Positions 26,301 to 36,586 of a stretch of 48,698 bases of DNA are shown here, in pieces. Source of the DNA: Deinococcus murrayi DSM 11303 (GTDB lineage: Bacteria > Deinococcota > Deinococci > Deinococcales > Deinococcaceae). The notes below the pieces were generated by a model. That model saw only the letters and a list, made by a program, of their open reading frames with translations, made no database searches and was not told the origin of the DNA. How positions within the stretch are numbered: the first letter of the stretch is position 1; each line of letters opens with the position of its first letter. The stretch spans positions 1 through 48,698 of the forward strand of contig NZ_AXWT01000025.1 in NCBI RefSeq assembly GCF_000482805.1, in the 5' to 3' direction. A program made the translations under genes and the position numbers.

Positions 26301-26620
26301 TCGCGCCAGCGGCTAAAGCCCACGGCCAAGACGCCGGGAAAGCGCTGGGGCAGGTTGAGGCTGTCCAGGTAGGCGCTGAAGTCGGCCTGAGAGGGTTCAC
26401 GCTCCACCCGCCAAAAGGACCGGGTGGCCCGCAGCAGGGTCTCGTACTCGTTGAGGCGGTCGCGCAGGGTCGCGGCGTGGGCACCGACCTCGCGCTCAAA
26501 CCGCGCCCGCTGCTGCTCCTGCACGAAGCGGTGCAGCAGGGCCGCCGCAAAGACGCTGAGCAGCAGCACAAGCGCAAAGGCCGCCAGCGGCCAGCGGCGG
26601 TCGGGGGGCCGGACGGTCAT
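23363..26620 (-). CDS. Membrane sensor histidine kinase (CHASE, three PAS, GAF, HisKA, HATPase)
   Basis: A 1085-residue kinase. Transmembrane segment 1 (about 9-30) and segment 2 (about 266-288, VWVPALVLLAGMLIAGLTYLL) enclose a periplasmic CHASE-type sensor domain (FPGVLAVGFSRW..., APLNAINRQVLGFDM, GLLLFAPV). Three PAS domains follow (about 320-430, 440-550, 560-680), each beginning with the usual A-I-x-D/E pattern, then a GAF-like domain (about 690-830), a coiled coil, a HisKA with His865 in SYSVSHDLRTPLRHI, and a HATPase_c with NLLSNALKYS, DNGVGFDP and GTGIGLANVRRIV. The last part is closest in style to phytochrome-type kinases. It overlaps aroE upstream and the receiver-kinase downstream by four bases each, so transcription is shared. 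The signal is unknown. Confidence 0.92.
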   Translation of the reverse strand: MTVRPPDRRWPLAAFALVLLLSVFAAALLHRFVQEQQRARFEREVGAHAATLRDRLNEYETLLRATRSFWRVEREPSQADFSAYLDSLNLPQRFPGVLAVGFSRWREPPSGRPQAVIERIAPLNAINRQVLGFDMMTERCRREAILRARERQDVQASCPLKLAQRGPDGQPLDGLLLFAPVGDTDRFRGVIYLALDSTSLLRALRPAGALPGVAVETRLGGEVVGGERATSDRPVRAAFEQQVRYERVGGVWTQTLRAPASFGRDAAVWVPALVLLAGMLIAGLTYLLMEAQVRARRRAEEALSSLAWSRTQLQQSQAEFEAIFHAILDAAVFTDGEGRVLRVNRALERQFGYSADELRGESLGRLHLDRRLEGRATFDLITTPYRRKDGSVFAGEAQRSAVVGPNGESLGLLEVIRDVSERVEAERARQAEEQRSRAILDAIPHMLLVSDPAGQVTYVNAGYRERLQGAPLESRVYPEDRAAYAQMWARATREGTQAEGEVRLSLAEGGPPRWFVVRIAPIRNEAGEVSEWVASATDIHDRLEAERRAQRDEARYRGVLEGVPQIVWLSDAAGAVSYFNRRWTEYVGPERASQPFASLLHPEDRAEYLLRWQEALRARRPFEAEHRLLGKEGRYRTFVTRALPLGDAAGSEWVGTSTDVDDQVYAEAAARLLATVSEYLSARADDPLASRAENYRAALDLMTARLAESAGLWTAAPELRLLAASRWAPERLSPDVQAAMVRALQRVTGAEQPLHLDAGTTPLLYEVGATGAVFYPLLGRDGAPRGVLGLTYRHPPSDRDHDLAAELAQRFATALDNDALRLEAEEAHADLQALNQSLEERVQQRTLELQDANRELEAFSYSVSHDLRTPLRHIVGFGDLLRKDASGSGGLSPKGERYLGVITDAAGRMSQLIDDLLEFSRMGRQELRRGPVDLGAVVREAWQDLEPDRAGRAVEFELGELPTVEGDAALLGQVFTNLLSNALKYSRTREPARIVVSAAPEGEEVTVTVRDNGVGFDPRYADKLFGVFQRLHRAEEFEGTGIGLANVRRIVARHGGRVRAESVLGEGAAFHVTLPLRGRAGEDAA

Positions 26621-27489
26621 GGGCGCTCCTGCGGGCTGCCCTGCTGCGCCGCCTCAAAAAAGACGGAGACGGGCACGTCTGCCCCCGTCCAGGCGAGAAA
26701 GGCGAGCCGCGCCTGATGGGCGAGCATCGACAGGCCGTTTTCGGCGCGGACCCCGGCGGCGCGGGCTTCGCGCAGCAGCCGCGTCTCGCGGGGCTGGTAG
26801 ACCATGTCGTACACCAGCGCCCCGGCGGGCAGGCGCGAGAAGTCCAAGCCGGGCAGAGGGGTTTCTGCTGGGCGGGAGAGGCCCGCGCTGGAGGCATTGA
26901 CGAGCAGCCCGACCTGCTCCCAGGGCACGTCCCCGGCGACCTGCGCCCTGCCGCCCAGCTCGCGCACAAGCGCTTCAGCGCGGGCCAGGGTGCGGTTGAC
27001 GACCCGCACGTCGCGGCCCTGCGAACGCAGCGCCCACACCGCGGCCCGTGCCGCGCCGCCCGCCCCCAGCACGACGGTGAGGCCAGCGTGGGGAGCGGGG
27101 GCCTGCGCACCCTCCAGCGCGGCAAGCAGCCCCGGCGCGTCGGTATTCTCGCCGATGAGCTGACCGTCCCGGTGCAGCACCGTGTTCACGGCCCCGGTTG
27201 CTCGCGCCGCCGCCGTCAGGGCGTCCAGCAAGGGCAGGGCCGCTTCCTTGTGTGGCAGGCTGAGGTTGGCTCCCAGCACGCCGGGCTGCCGCAGCCGCGC
27301 CAAGGCGGCGGGCAACTCCGGGGGGGGCACGCGCACCGCCTCGTAGGTGCCGCTCAGCCCGGCGTGGGCAAAAGCGGCCCGGTGCATGGCGGGCGAGCGC
27401 GAGTGGGCGGCGGGGTCCGCGTAGAGGTAGGCCCGCCGGGGCACGCTGGGGCCAGGGCCGGGAGGAAGGTCGGGGACGCCGGAGGTCAC
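26617..27489 (-). CDS. aroE: Shikimate dehydrogenase
   Basis: A 290-residue NADP-dependent oxidoreductase reducing 3-dehydroshikimate in the chorismate pathway. Substrate-domain segments are HSRSPAMHRAAF and GANLSLPHKEAALP (catalytic Lys), NTD of IGENTDAPGLL, then the Rossmann fold VVLGAGGAARAAVWAL with VVNRT, and LVNASSAGL. The GTG at 27489 is chosen because a TACACT box (27497-27502) lies seven bases upstream; an in-frame ATG at 27603 would lie beyond that promoter. It overlaps the start of the large sensor kinase, an odd operon partner for a biosynthetic gene. Divergent from phoH. Confidence 0.93.
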   Translation of the reverse strand: MTSGVPDLPPGPGPSVPRRAYLYADPAAHSRSPAMHRAAFAHAGLSGTYEAVRVPPPELPAALARLRQPGVLGANLSLPHKEAALPLLDALTAAARATGAVNTVLHRDGQLIGENTDAPGLLAALEGAQAPAPHAGLTVVLGAGGAARAAVWALRSQGRDVRVVNRTLARAEALVRELGGRAQVAGDVPWEQVGLLVNASSAGLSRPAETPLPGLDFSRLPAGALVYDMVYQPRETRLLREARAAGVRAENGLSMLAHQARLAFLAWTGADVPVSVFFEAAQQGSPQERP

Positions 27490-27496
27490 GCGGCCC

Positions 27497-27502
27497 AGTG
27501 TA
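27497..27502 (-). promoter_or_regulatory. -10 box of the aroE-kinase operon
   Basis: TACACT on the minus strand, seven bases before the GTG start. A 12-base direct repeat (GCTGAGAAAC at 27525 and 27537) lies about 25-35 bases further upstream, near the expected -35 region. Confidence 0.5.
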
Positions 27503-27702
27503 CTGTTCGCCCCGCCGGGCTTCTGCTGAGAAACAGGCTGAGAAACCTGCCAGAAAACGATTGTGCTCCGCCCCACGTCCGGGGAGGGGCCGGGGTCAGA
27601 CAATGGGGAGGTCCGAGATGCCGACTTCCCCTTTCGACTCCCGCCAGCCCGCTCTGGGGGGAGAGTGCGCCCTGTGGCGGCGCACCCACACCAGGAGCTG
27701 AT

Positions 27703-29859
<2,157 letters not shown>

Positions 29860-29888
29860 GCGCCCCTACGGGTGGGGCGGCTCTGCCC

Positions 29889-29894
29889 TATCGT
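29889..29894 (+). promoter_or_regulatory. -10 box before ybeY
   Basis: TATCGT six bases before the GTG of ybeY, so a leaderless ybeY transcript is possible in addition to read-through from phoH. Confidence 0.35.
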
Positions 29895-29900
29895 GGACCC

Positions 29901-30368
29901 GTGATTGACCTTATCGCCCGCAAAACGCCGCCCCGTGGCCTGCGCCCCGCTCTGCGCGTCAGCCTGGGGGCGGCGATGCGGCATTTTGGGGTGGAGGATC
30001 GCGAGGTCACGGTCGTGCTGGTCGGGGACCGCACCATTCGCGCCCTGAAACGCGAGCACTGGGGCGAGGACGCCTCCACCGACGTGCTGAGCTTTCCGAC
30101 CTGGGAACCCGGCGACCCCTTTATGCCGCCGCACCTCGGCGACATCATCATCAGCCTGGACACGGCGGAGCGGCAGGCGCGGGCGCGGGGGCACAGTCTC
30201 ACCCGCGAGGTCGCCCTGCTGGCCAGCCACGGCCTGACCCACCTCGTGGGCTTTGACCACCCGCACGCGGAAGGCCTGGGCTTTGAGGAGGGCGCGACCG
30301 GCGCGCAGTGGCAGGTCTTTCATGAGGCCTGGGCCGCGGCCCGCGCCGCCCTGCCGCCGGAGACCTAG
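29901..30368 (+). CDS. ybeY: Endoribonuclease YbeY
   Basis: A 155-residue zinc protein of the UPF0054 family, a single-strand endoribonuclease that acts in 16S rRNA maturation and ribosome quality control. The zinc motif is SHGLTHLVGFDHPH with His110, His114 and His120, and the DVLSFPTW and GDIIISLDTAERQA segments fit the family. It starts with GTG at 29901. The order phoH-ybeY-dgkA-(corC)-cdd is conserved widely in bacteria, suggesting an RNA/ribosome and envelope housekeeping cluster. Confidence 0.94.
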   Translation: MIDLIARKTPPRGLRPALRVSLGAAMRHFGVEDREVTVVLVGDRTIRALKREHWGEDASTDVLSFPTWEPGDPFMPPHLGDIIISLDTAERQARARGHSLTREVALLASHGLTHLVGFDHPHAEGLGFEEGATGAQWQVFHEAWAAARAALPPET

Positions 30369-30370
30369 GC

Positions 30371-30754
30371 GTGCGCTCCGCTTCGGCGCTCAGCCTGCGG
30401 CGCTGGTGGCGCTCGGCGGGCTTCGCCTGGGCGGGGGTGCGGCACGCCTACCGCACCCAGCCCAACTTCCGCCTTGAAGTCTGGGCGGGGGCGGCGGCGC
30501 TGGGGCTGGGGCTGGGGTTGGGGGTCCCTCTCCCCCCCATCCTGCTGGCCTGCGCCCTGGTGCTGGGGCTAGAGCTGCTGAACACGGCGCTGGAGGCCGT
30601 CGTCGACCTGGTGAGTCCTGAGCAGCACCCGCTGGCCAAAGCCGCCAAGGACGCGGCGGCGGGGGCGGTGCTGGTCGCCAGCGCGGGGGCGCTGGGGGTC
30701 GGCCTGGCCGTGCTGGGGCCACCCCTCATGCGCTGGCTGGCGGGCGACCTGTGA
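30371..30754 (+). CDS. dgkA: Diacylglycerol/undecaprenol kinase, DgkA family
   Basis: A 127-residue integral membrane kinase with three predicted helices (about 37-54, 56-72 and 95-118). The diagnostic motif is ELLNTALEAVVDLV with the catalytic Glu, followed by HPLAKAAKDAAAGAVL, where AKD-x-AAGAV is the Gram-positive (undecaprenol kinase) style. It would phosphorylate undecaprenol or diacylglycerol for lipid carrier recycling. The GTG at 30371 is two bases after the ybeY stop, so it is translationally coupled. A few residues before the end, a -10-like TAAAGT lies over the stop codon and may start the corC leader. Confidence 0.9.
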   Translation: MRSASALSLRRWWRSAGFAWAGVRHAYRTQPNFRLEVWAGAAALGLGLGLGVPLPPILLACALVLGLELLNTALEAVVDLVSPEQHPLAKAAKDAAAGAVLVASAGALGVGLAVLGPPLMRWLAGDL

Positions 30755-30946
30755 TAAAGTAAGGGCAGCTATGGAGCCTCCCAGTTCTGGCTCTGCCCTG
30801 ACGCCCGGTGACGACCGCCTGCGGGCGGGATTTTTACTGTGGCCCTTTGACCGGCGACCGACGCGCCGCGCTGACCTCCCCGGCCAGCGCGGGCGGGCAG
30901 CATGTGCCGTGCGGCTGCGCCGGGGTGCCCAGGAGGGCACCCACCC
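30755..30946 (+). promoter_or_regulatory. Structured leader of the CorC-type gene, with terminator-like hairpin
   Basis: A TAAAGT -10 box (30755-30760) precedes a hairpin GGGCAG...CTGCCC enclosing GAGCC/GGCTC (30763-30799). After it, CGCCCG (30802-30807) and CCGCC (30815-30819) compete for the same GGGCGG segment (30823-30829), which is followed by ATTTTT (30830-30835). This looks like an attenuator or riboswitch, but I cannot match it to a named class. The remaining bases to 30946 are GC-rich with an AGGAGGG ribosome-binding site. Confidence 0.5.
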
Positions 30947-32290
30947 ATGAACGACTGGCTCGGAATCTTCGCCCTGTTCGTGCTTGTGCTGATGAACGGC
31001 TTTTTTGTGGCCGCCGAGTTCGCCTTGGTGAGCGTGCGGCGCACCCGCATCGACCAACTCGCGGAAGAGGGTCACGCGACTGCCCGCGTGACTCGGCGCG
31101 CCCTGCAAAACCTCGACCTGTATATCGCCGCGACCCAGCTTGGCATCACCATGGCGAGCCTCGCCATCGGCTTTGTGGCTGAACCCGCCATCGAGCATCT
31201 GCTTGAACCCGTCTTCGAGGGTCAGGGGCTGTCGGAGGCCCAGAGCCGGACCATCAGCATCGGGATTGCCTTTGCGCTCAGCACCGTGCTGCACATCGTG
31301 ATTGGCGAACTCGCCCCCAAGTCCTGGGCGCTGCAACGCCCCGAGCAAGTCTCCCTGCTGGTGACCCGTCCGCTGCTGATTTTCACGGCGGCCTTTAAGT
31401 GGGCCATCGTGGGCCTCAACGCCCTGGGCAACGGCGTGGTGCGTCTCTTCGGGTTGCGGGGGGTCGCCGGGCACCACGCCGCCTACTCGGAAGAAGAAAT
31501 CCGCATGATTGTGGGGGCGTCAAGTCAGGAAGGCGTGCTGGAGGACGACGAAAAAGAACTTGTCTATAATGTCTTTGACCTGTCGGATACCACCGTGCGC
31601 GAAATCATGACCCCGCGCATTGAGATGGTGACGGTCGACGGGGGAGCACCGCTGCGTCAGCTCCTCGACCTCAACGCTGAGCACGGCTACTCGCGGGTTC
31701 CTGTCTATCAGGACACTGCCGACAACATCGTCGGCATCGTGCACACGGGAGACCTCCTCGCGCACCTGCACGAACTCGACACGGTGCGGATTGCTGACGT
31801 GATGCGCCCGGTCTTCTTCGTGCCGGAGGGCATGAAGATTAAAGACCTCCTGACCAAGATGCGCGAAAAGAAGTCGCACATGAGCATCGTGGTCGACGAG
31901 TTCGGCGGCACGGCGGGCCTGGTCACGCTGGAAGACGCCCTAGAAGAAATCGTGGGCGAGATTTACGACGAAACCGACGAAGAAGAGCAGCCGCTGATTG
32001 AGGTGTTGGGCGAAGGCCGCTACCTGATGGACGCGAGCCTGACGGTCGGCGAGGTCGAAGAGCGTTTGGCCACCAACCTGGAGGATGGTGAGGGTGAATA
32101 CGATACCCTGTCGGGGTTCATGACCAACCACTTTGGCGACATTCCCGAACCCGGTCAGAGCTTCGTTCACGGCGGCTGGCTGTTTACCGTCGAGGACGCT
32201 GACCAGCGCCGAGTCACTCGCGTGCGGGTTGAACGCGCCCCGGAGACGATGATCTTCGAGACCCACGAGGAGCCAGCCCGTGACGCCTGA
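30947..32290 (+). CDS. CorC/HlyC-type transporter (CNNM domain, CBS pair, CorC_HlyC domain)
   Basis: A 447-residue membrane protein. The N-terminal DUF21/CNNM transmembrane domain (about 1-190: IFALFVLVLMNGFFVAAEFALVSVRRTRI, LGITMASLAIGFVAEPAI, GELAPKSWAL) is followed by a CBS pair (about 205-340: REIMTPRIEMVTVDGGAPL and DVMRPVFFVPEGMKIKDLL, with VDEFGGTAGLVTLEDALEEIVGEI) and a CorC_HlyC C-terminal domain (YLMDASLTVGEVEERL...). Family members are magnesium/cobalt transport or efflux proteins; YbeX-like homologues cluster with ybeY. The ATG at 30947 follows AGGAGGG. It overlaps cdd by 11 bases. The leader upstream may regulate it, perhaps in response to a metal (inference). Confidence 0.92.
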   Translation: MNDWLGIFALFVLVLMNGFFVAAEFALVSVRRTRIDQLAEEGHATARVTRRALQNLDLYIAATQLGITMASLAIGFVAEPAIEHLLEPVFEGQGLSEAQSRTISIGIAFALSTVLHIVIGELAPKSWALQRPEQVSLLVTRPLLIFTAAFKWAIVGLNALGNGVVRLFGLRGVAGHHAAYSEEEIRMIVGASSQEGVLEDDEKELVYNVFDLSDTTVREIMTPRIEMVTVDGGAPLRQLLDLNAEHGYSRVPVYQDTADNIVGIVHTGDLLAHLHELDTVRIADVMRPVFFVPEGMKIKDLLTKMREKKSHMSIVVDEFGGTAGLVTLEDALEEIVGEIYDETDEEEQPLIEVLGEGRYLMDASLTVGEVEERLATNLEDGEGEYDTLSGFMTNHFGDIPEPGQSFVHGGWLFTVEDADQRRVTRVRVERAPETMIFETHEEPARDA

Positions 32291-32714
32291 GCCTGTGACG
32301 CCCGACGCGCAACTGTTGGAGGGTGCCAAGGCCGCCTTCCGGCAGGCTTACGCGCCCTACAGCCGCTTCCGGGTGGGCGCGGCCCTGCGGACGCCGGGGG
32401 GGCGCGTGTTCTTTGGGGCCAACGTAGAAAATGCCTCTTACGGCCTGGCCCGCTGCGCCGAGCAGTCGGCGGTGCAGGCGATGGTGACGGCGGGAGAGCG
32501 CGAGTTCACCGACCTGGTGGTGTATTCCGAGGCCTCTCCGCCCGCGAGTCCCTGCGGGGCCTGCCGCCAGATTCTCTTCGAGTTCGCCCCCGACGCCCGC
32601 GTGGTCTGCGTGAACCACAAGGGCGACGTGGTCAGTGGGTTGGTCCGCGACTTCCTGCCGCACGGCTTCCGGCTGGAGGGGCGGGACGACGGGCAAGGGG
32701 TGGAGGCGGAGTAG
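32280..32714 (+). CDS. cdd: Cytidine deaminase
   Basis: A 144-residue tetramer-type cytidine deaminase of pyrimidine salvage. Zinc-site motifs are ARCAEQSAVQ (Cys59 with catalytic Glu61) and SPCGACRQILFEF (Cys92, Cys95); VGAALRTPGGRVFFGANVENASYG binds the substrate. The start is GTG at 32280 within the end of the corC-type gene, with GAGGAG just upstream, so it is coupled. The C-terminal LVRDFLPHGFRLEGRDDG matches the family tail. A terminator follows at 32736. Confidence 0.95.
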   Translation: MTPEPVTPDAQLLEGAKAAFRQAYAPYSRFRVGAALRTPGGRVFFGANVENASYGLARCAEQSAVQAMVTAGEREFTDLVVYSEASPPASPCGACRQILFEFAPDARVVCVNHKGDVVSGLVRDFLPHGFRLEGRDDGQGVEAE

Positions 32715-32735
32715 GCAACTCTCCGGTTTGGACCG

Positions 32736-32764
32736 GGGGCGGCCTTCCGCCTCTTTTTCTTTTG
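32736..32764 (+). terminator. Terminator of the phoH-cdd operon
   Basis: GGCGG, loop CCTT, CCGCC (32738-32751) followed by TCTTTTTCTTTT. Confidence 0.8.
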
Positions 32765-32771
32765 GCCGCGC

Positions 32772-33386
32772 TCACGGCTCTGTTTGCGGCATGTGGCAGG
32801 GGGCCTCCTGTCCCTCGCGCGCGGGAAGGATGACGGTTTCCAGCGGCTTGAGAAGGGGGAGGGCGTAGCGGGTGGTGGTCATCAGATGCCCGGTAGCGTA
32901 CCCACCGTTCGGACCGAAGACCTCGCTGTTCATCGCCACGCACAGGTCACCGTCTCTCAGCCACAACCGCCCGATGTGTGAGACGCTCTGCTGCTTGCCC
33001 AAAAGAACCGGTCTGGGCACGGCCGTGCGCACGCCGCCCGACAGATTCCACAGCCGCACGGTGTTGGCCCCCGCGCCGATCAGGTACTGTCCGTCCGGAG
33101 TCCAGAGCAGGTGCCGCACGTCGCTCTTGGTCAGAATCTGCACCTCCCCGCCGGGCCGCACCAGCCGCACCTGACACGAGTCGTATTTGGGGATGTCCCA
33201 GCAAAAGCGCACGGCGGCCGCGTCCCCACGGGGAGAAAGCAGGGTCTGGGTGGGATTCGCCGGAAAGTCGGCCATTGGTTCCGGGCCAGGGACGCGCACC
33301 ACCCGTCCACCCGGAAAGGCGACCTCGGCCGTCCGGACCAGTGCCGGGTTGGGAGGCAGGGGAGCGTCGGCGGGAAGGGCGAGCAT
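32772..33386 (-). CDS. WD40/beta-propeller-like protein of unknown function
   Basis: A 204-residue protein with segments like single propeller blades: HLLWTPDGQYLIGAGANTVRLWNLSGG and FPANPTQTLLSPRGDAAAVRFCWDIPKYDSCQVRLVRPGG. It has five Cys/Trp-rich strands at most, too short for a full propeller, and no signal peptide in the chosen frame. The ATG at 33386 has TACGCT (33392-33397) five bases upstream, which supports it as a leaderless start. It might be a truncated or partial relative of a secreted propeller protein. Function unknown. Confidence 0.65.
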   Translation of the reverse strand: MLALPADAPLPPNPALVRTAEVAFPGGRVVRVPGPEPMADFPANPTQTLLSPRGDAAAVRFCWDIPKYDSCQVRLVRPGGEVQILTKSDVRHLLWTPDGQYLIGAGANTVRLWNLSGGVRTAVPRPVLLGKQQSVSHIGRLWLRDGDLCVAMNSEVFGPNGGYATGHLMTTTRYALPLLKPLETVILPAREGQEAPCHMPQTEP

Positions 33387-33391
33387 GCCCC

Positions 33392-33397
33392 AGCGTA
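33392..33397 (-). promoter_or_regulatory. -10 box of the WD40-like gene
   Basis: TACGCT on the minus strand, five bases before the ATG. Confidence 0.4.
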
Positions 33398-33430
33398 GGC
33401 CCTGCCGCTGATGGGCAGGTGACCCCCATG

Positions 33431-33471
33431 CCGAGTGGGGGAGAACCTTCCCGCGGCTCTCCCCCACTCGG
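33431..33471. terminator. Perfect 14-bp hairpin downstream of aceA
   Basis: CCGAGTGGGGGAGA (33431-33444) pairs perfectly with TCTCCCCCACTCGG (33458-33471) around a 13-base loop. It lies between the aceA stop and the WD40-like gene promoter, most likely the aceA terminator, but with no T-run on the minus strand. Confidence 0.6.
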
Positions 33472-33501
33472 CGGTCATGACGAACCGTTCAAGGCTCTGG
33501 G

Positions 33502-34797
<1,296 letters not shown>

Positions 34798-34880
34798 GGT
34801 GGTCTCCTTCGGGGTGTGAGAGGCGGCCCTCGCCCGGTGGGGCGAAGTTGCTGGTGGCTGATGGCTGAGGGTTGACGGCT

Positions 34881-36458
34881 TCAGGAAAGCCGCTGATACC
34901 CCGGCAACGTCAGAAACTCCTCAAAGGTCTCGGCGGTGACGAGGGCCGTGAGCAGCTCGGCGGCTTCCTCCAGGCGAGCGGCCCGCTCTGGCTGCTCGCG
35001 GCAGAGGCGCCCCGCGTGGGCGGCGATGAGGCGGGCGAGGCCCTCCGGGGTGATGGGCGTGCCGCCTTCGGTGCGCTGGCCGTGGTGCGCCCACTGCCAG
35101 AGCTGGGCGCGGGAAATCTCGGCGGTGGCGGCGTCCTCCATCAGGTTGTGGATGGGCACCGCCCCCCGCCCGCCGAGCCAGGCGGCGATGTATTGCAGGC
35201 TCACGTCCACATTGAGGTTGACGCCCGCCTCGGTAATCGTGCCCGCCGGGGGCGTCAGCAGGTCCTCGGCGCGGACCTCGAAGTCCAGTTGCTTGCCGGA
35301 ATCGATTTGGTTCGGCCCTGGCATCAGGCGGTCAAAGACCTCGGTCGCGAGCGCCACCATGCCGGGGTGAGCGACCCAGGTGCCGTCGTGGCCGTCTTCC
35401 GCCTCGCGCTCCTTGTCAGCGCGGACCTGAGCAAAGGCGCGGGCATTGGCTTCGGGGTCGTCTTTGACCGGAATAAAGGCGCTCATGCCCCCGATGGCCG
35501 GAGCGCCCCGGCGGTGGCAGGTGCGGATGGCAAGGCGCGAGTAGTTCCGCATCATCGGGGTGGTCATGGTGACCTGGGCGCGGTCAGGGAGGATGCGGTC
35601 AGCATGAGCACGGAACTTCTTGATGTACGAGAAGATGTAGTCCCAGCGCCCGCAGTTCAGGCCCGCCGAGTGCTCGCGCAGCTCGTAGAGGATTTCGTCC
35701 ATCTCGAAGGCGGCCAGAATAGTCTCGATAAGAACGGTGGCGCGGATGGTGCCGCGCGGGGCGCCCAGCGTGTCCTCGGTGAAGGTGAATACCTCGTCCC
35801 ACCACCGCGCTTCGAGGTGAGATTCCAGCTTGGGCAGGTAGAGGTAGGTGCCCGTGCCCTGGCGCAGCCGCTCGTGCAGGTTGTGATAGGCGTAGAGGCC
35901 GAAGTCAAAGAGCGAGCCGGAGAGGGGCTGGCCGCCGAGCTGCGCGTGCTTTTCCTCCAGATGCAGCCCGCGGGGGCGCACGAGCAGGGTCGCGGTGGTC
36001 TCGCGGAGGCGGTAGCTTTTGCCGCCCGTGTCCAGCGAGATGGTCCGGCGCACGGCGTCGGTCAGGTTGACCTGCCCTGCGAGGACATTCGACCAAGTGG
36101 GGCTGCTCGCGTCCTCGAAGTCGGCCATGAACATCCGCGCCCCGCTGTTCAGGGCGTTGATGACCATCTTGCGGTCGACCGGACCCGTGATTTCGACCCG
36201 GCGGTCTTGGAGGTCGGCGGGCAGCGAACGAATGCGCCAGTCGCCCTCGCGGATGTGGGCGGTTTCAGGCAGGAAGTCGGGCAGCTCGCCCGCGTCGAGC
36301 CGCTGCTGGCGCTGCTGCCGGGCGGCGAGCAGCTCGCGGCGGCGAGCGTCAAAGCGGACGTGCAGTTCCTCCAAGAAGCGTTGTGCCCCCGGCGTGAGCA
36401 CGCGCGCAGCCTGGGGATGCTCGGTGTGGGTGAGGCGCGTGGTGATGGTCTGGGTCAT
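34881..36458 (-). CDS. aceB: Malate synthase A
   Basis: A 525-residue enzyme condensing glyoxylate and acetyl-CoA to malate. Diagnostic segments are [102 protein letters not shown] and [19 protein letters not shown] (catalytic Asp). The ATG at 36458 is preceded by AAGGAGG; the in-frame upstream ATG (36515) precedes that site and is rejected. The promoter region carries three GTACACC-type repeats (36526-36571), a probable operator. With aceA it forms the glyoxylate shunt, used for growth on acetate or fatty acids. Confidence 0.97.
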   Translation of the reverse strand: MTQTITTRLTHTEHPQAARVLTPGAQRFLEELHVRFDARRRELLAARQQRQQRLDAGELPDFLPETAHIREGDWRIRSLPADLQDRRVEITGPVDRKMVINALNSGARMFMADFEDASSPTWSNVLAGQVNLTDAVRRTISLDTGGKSYRLRETTATLLVRPRGLHLEEKHAQLGGQPLSGSLFDFGLYAYHNLHERLRQGTGTYLYLPKLESHLEARWWDEVFTFTEDTLGAPRGTIRATVLIETILAAFEMDEILYELREHSAGLNCGRWDYIFSYIKKFRAHADRILPDRAQVTMTTPMMRNYSRLAIRTCHRRGAPAIGGMSAFIPVKDDPEANARAFAQVRADKEREAEDGHDGTWVAHPGMVALATEVFDRLMPGPNQIDSGKQLDFEVRAEDLLTPPAGTITEAGVNLNVDVSLQYIAAWLGGRGAVPIHNLMEDAATAEISRAQLWQWAHHGQRTEGGTPITPEGLARLIAAHAGRLCREQPERAARLEEAAELLTALVTAETFEEFLTLPGYQRLS

Positions 36459-36525
36459 GCGGCCTGGTGCCTCCTTCTGCGCTGGAATGGAGGCATTGTG
36501 AGCCGCGCCCGGCAAAGCGGGAGGT

Positions 36526-36571
36526 GGTGTACCCTGGAGAACGGGAAGTACACCGGGGGGCGGGGTACACC
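36526..36571 (-). promoter_or_regulatory. GTACACC repeat cluster upstream of aceB (probable operator)
   Basis: On the plus strand GGTGTACC (36526-36533) is followed by GTACACC at 36548-36554 and 36565-36571. The first and second are inverted, the second and third are direct with a 17-base period. The cluster lies 70-110 bases upstream of the aceB ATG. Confidence 0.6.
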
Positions 36572-36586
36572 AGGCGTGCGCGGCGC

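Noticed and set aside
26716..27702. N-terminal extension of the phoH frame
   Set aside because: It overlaps aroE on the opposite strand, has no homology, and ends at a good ribosome-binding site with TTG start.
30763..30835. Fluoride (crcB) or M-box riboswitch before the CorC-type gene
   Set aside because: The GATGG/CTGATGAC landmarks of the fluoride class and the size and core of the M-box are absent; left as unassigned.
32772..33467. Start of the WD40-like gene at 33467 to include more N-terminus
   Set aside because: The extra residues lie in the 14-bp hairpin and lack a signal peptide, while the later ATG has a leaderless promoter.
36520..36575. The GGTGTACCC shared by the aceB region and the edge repeat as evidence of a common element
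   Set aside because: The match is only nine to eleven bases and flanks differ; chance cannot be excluded.
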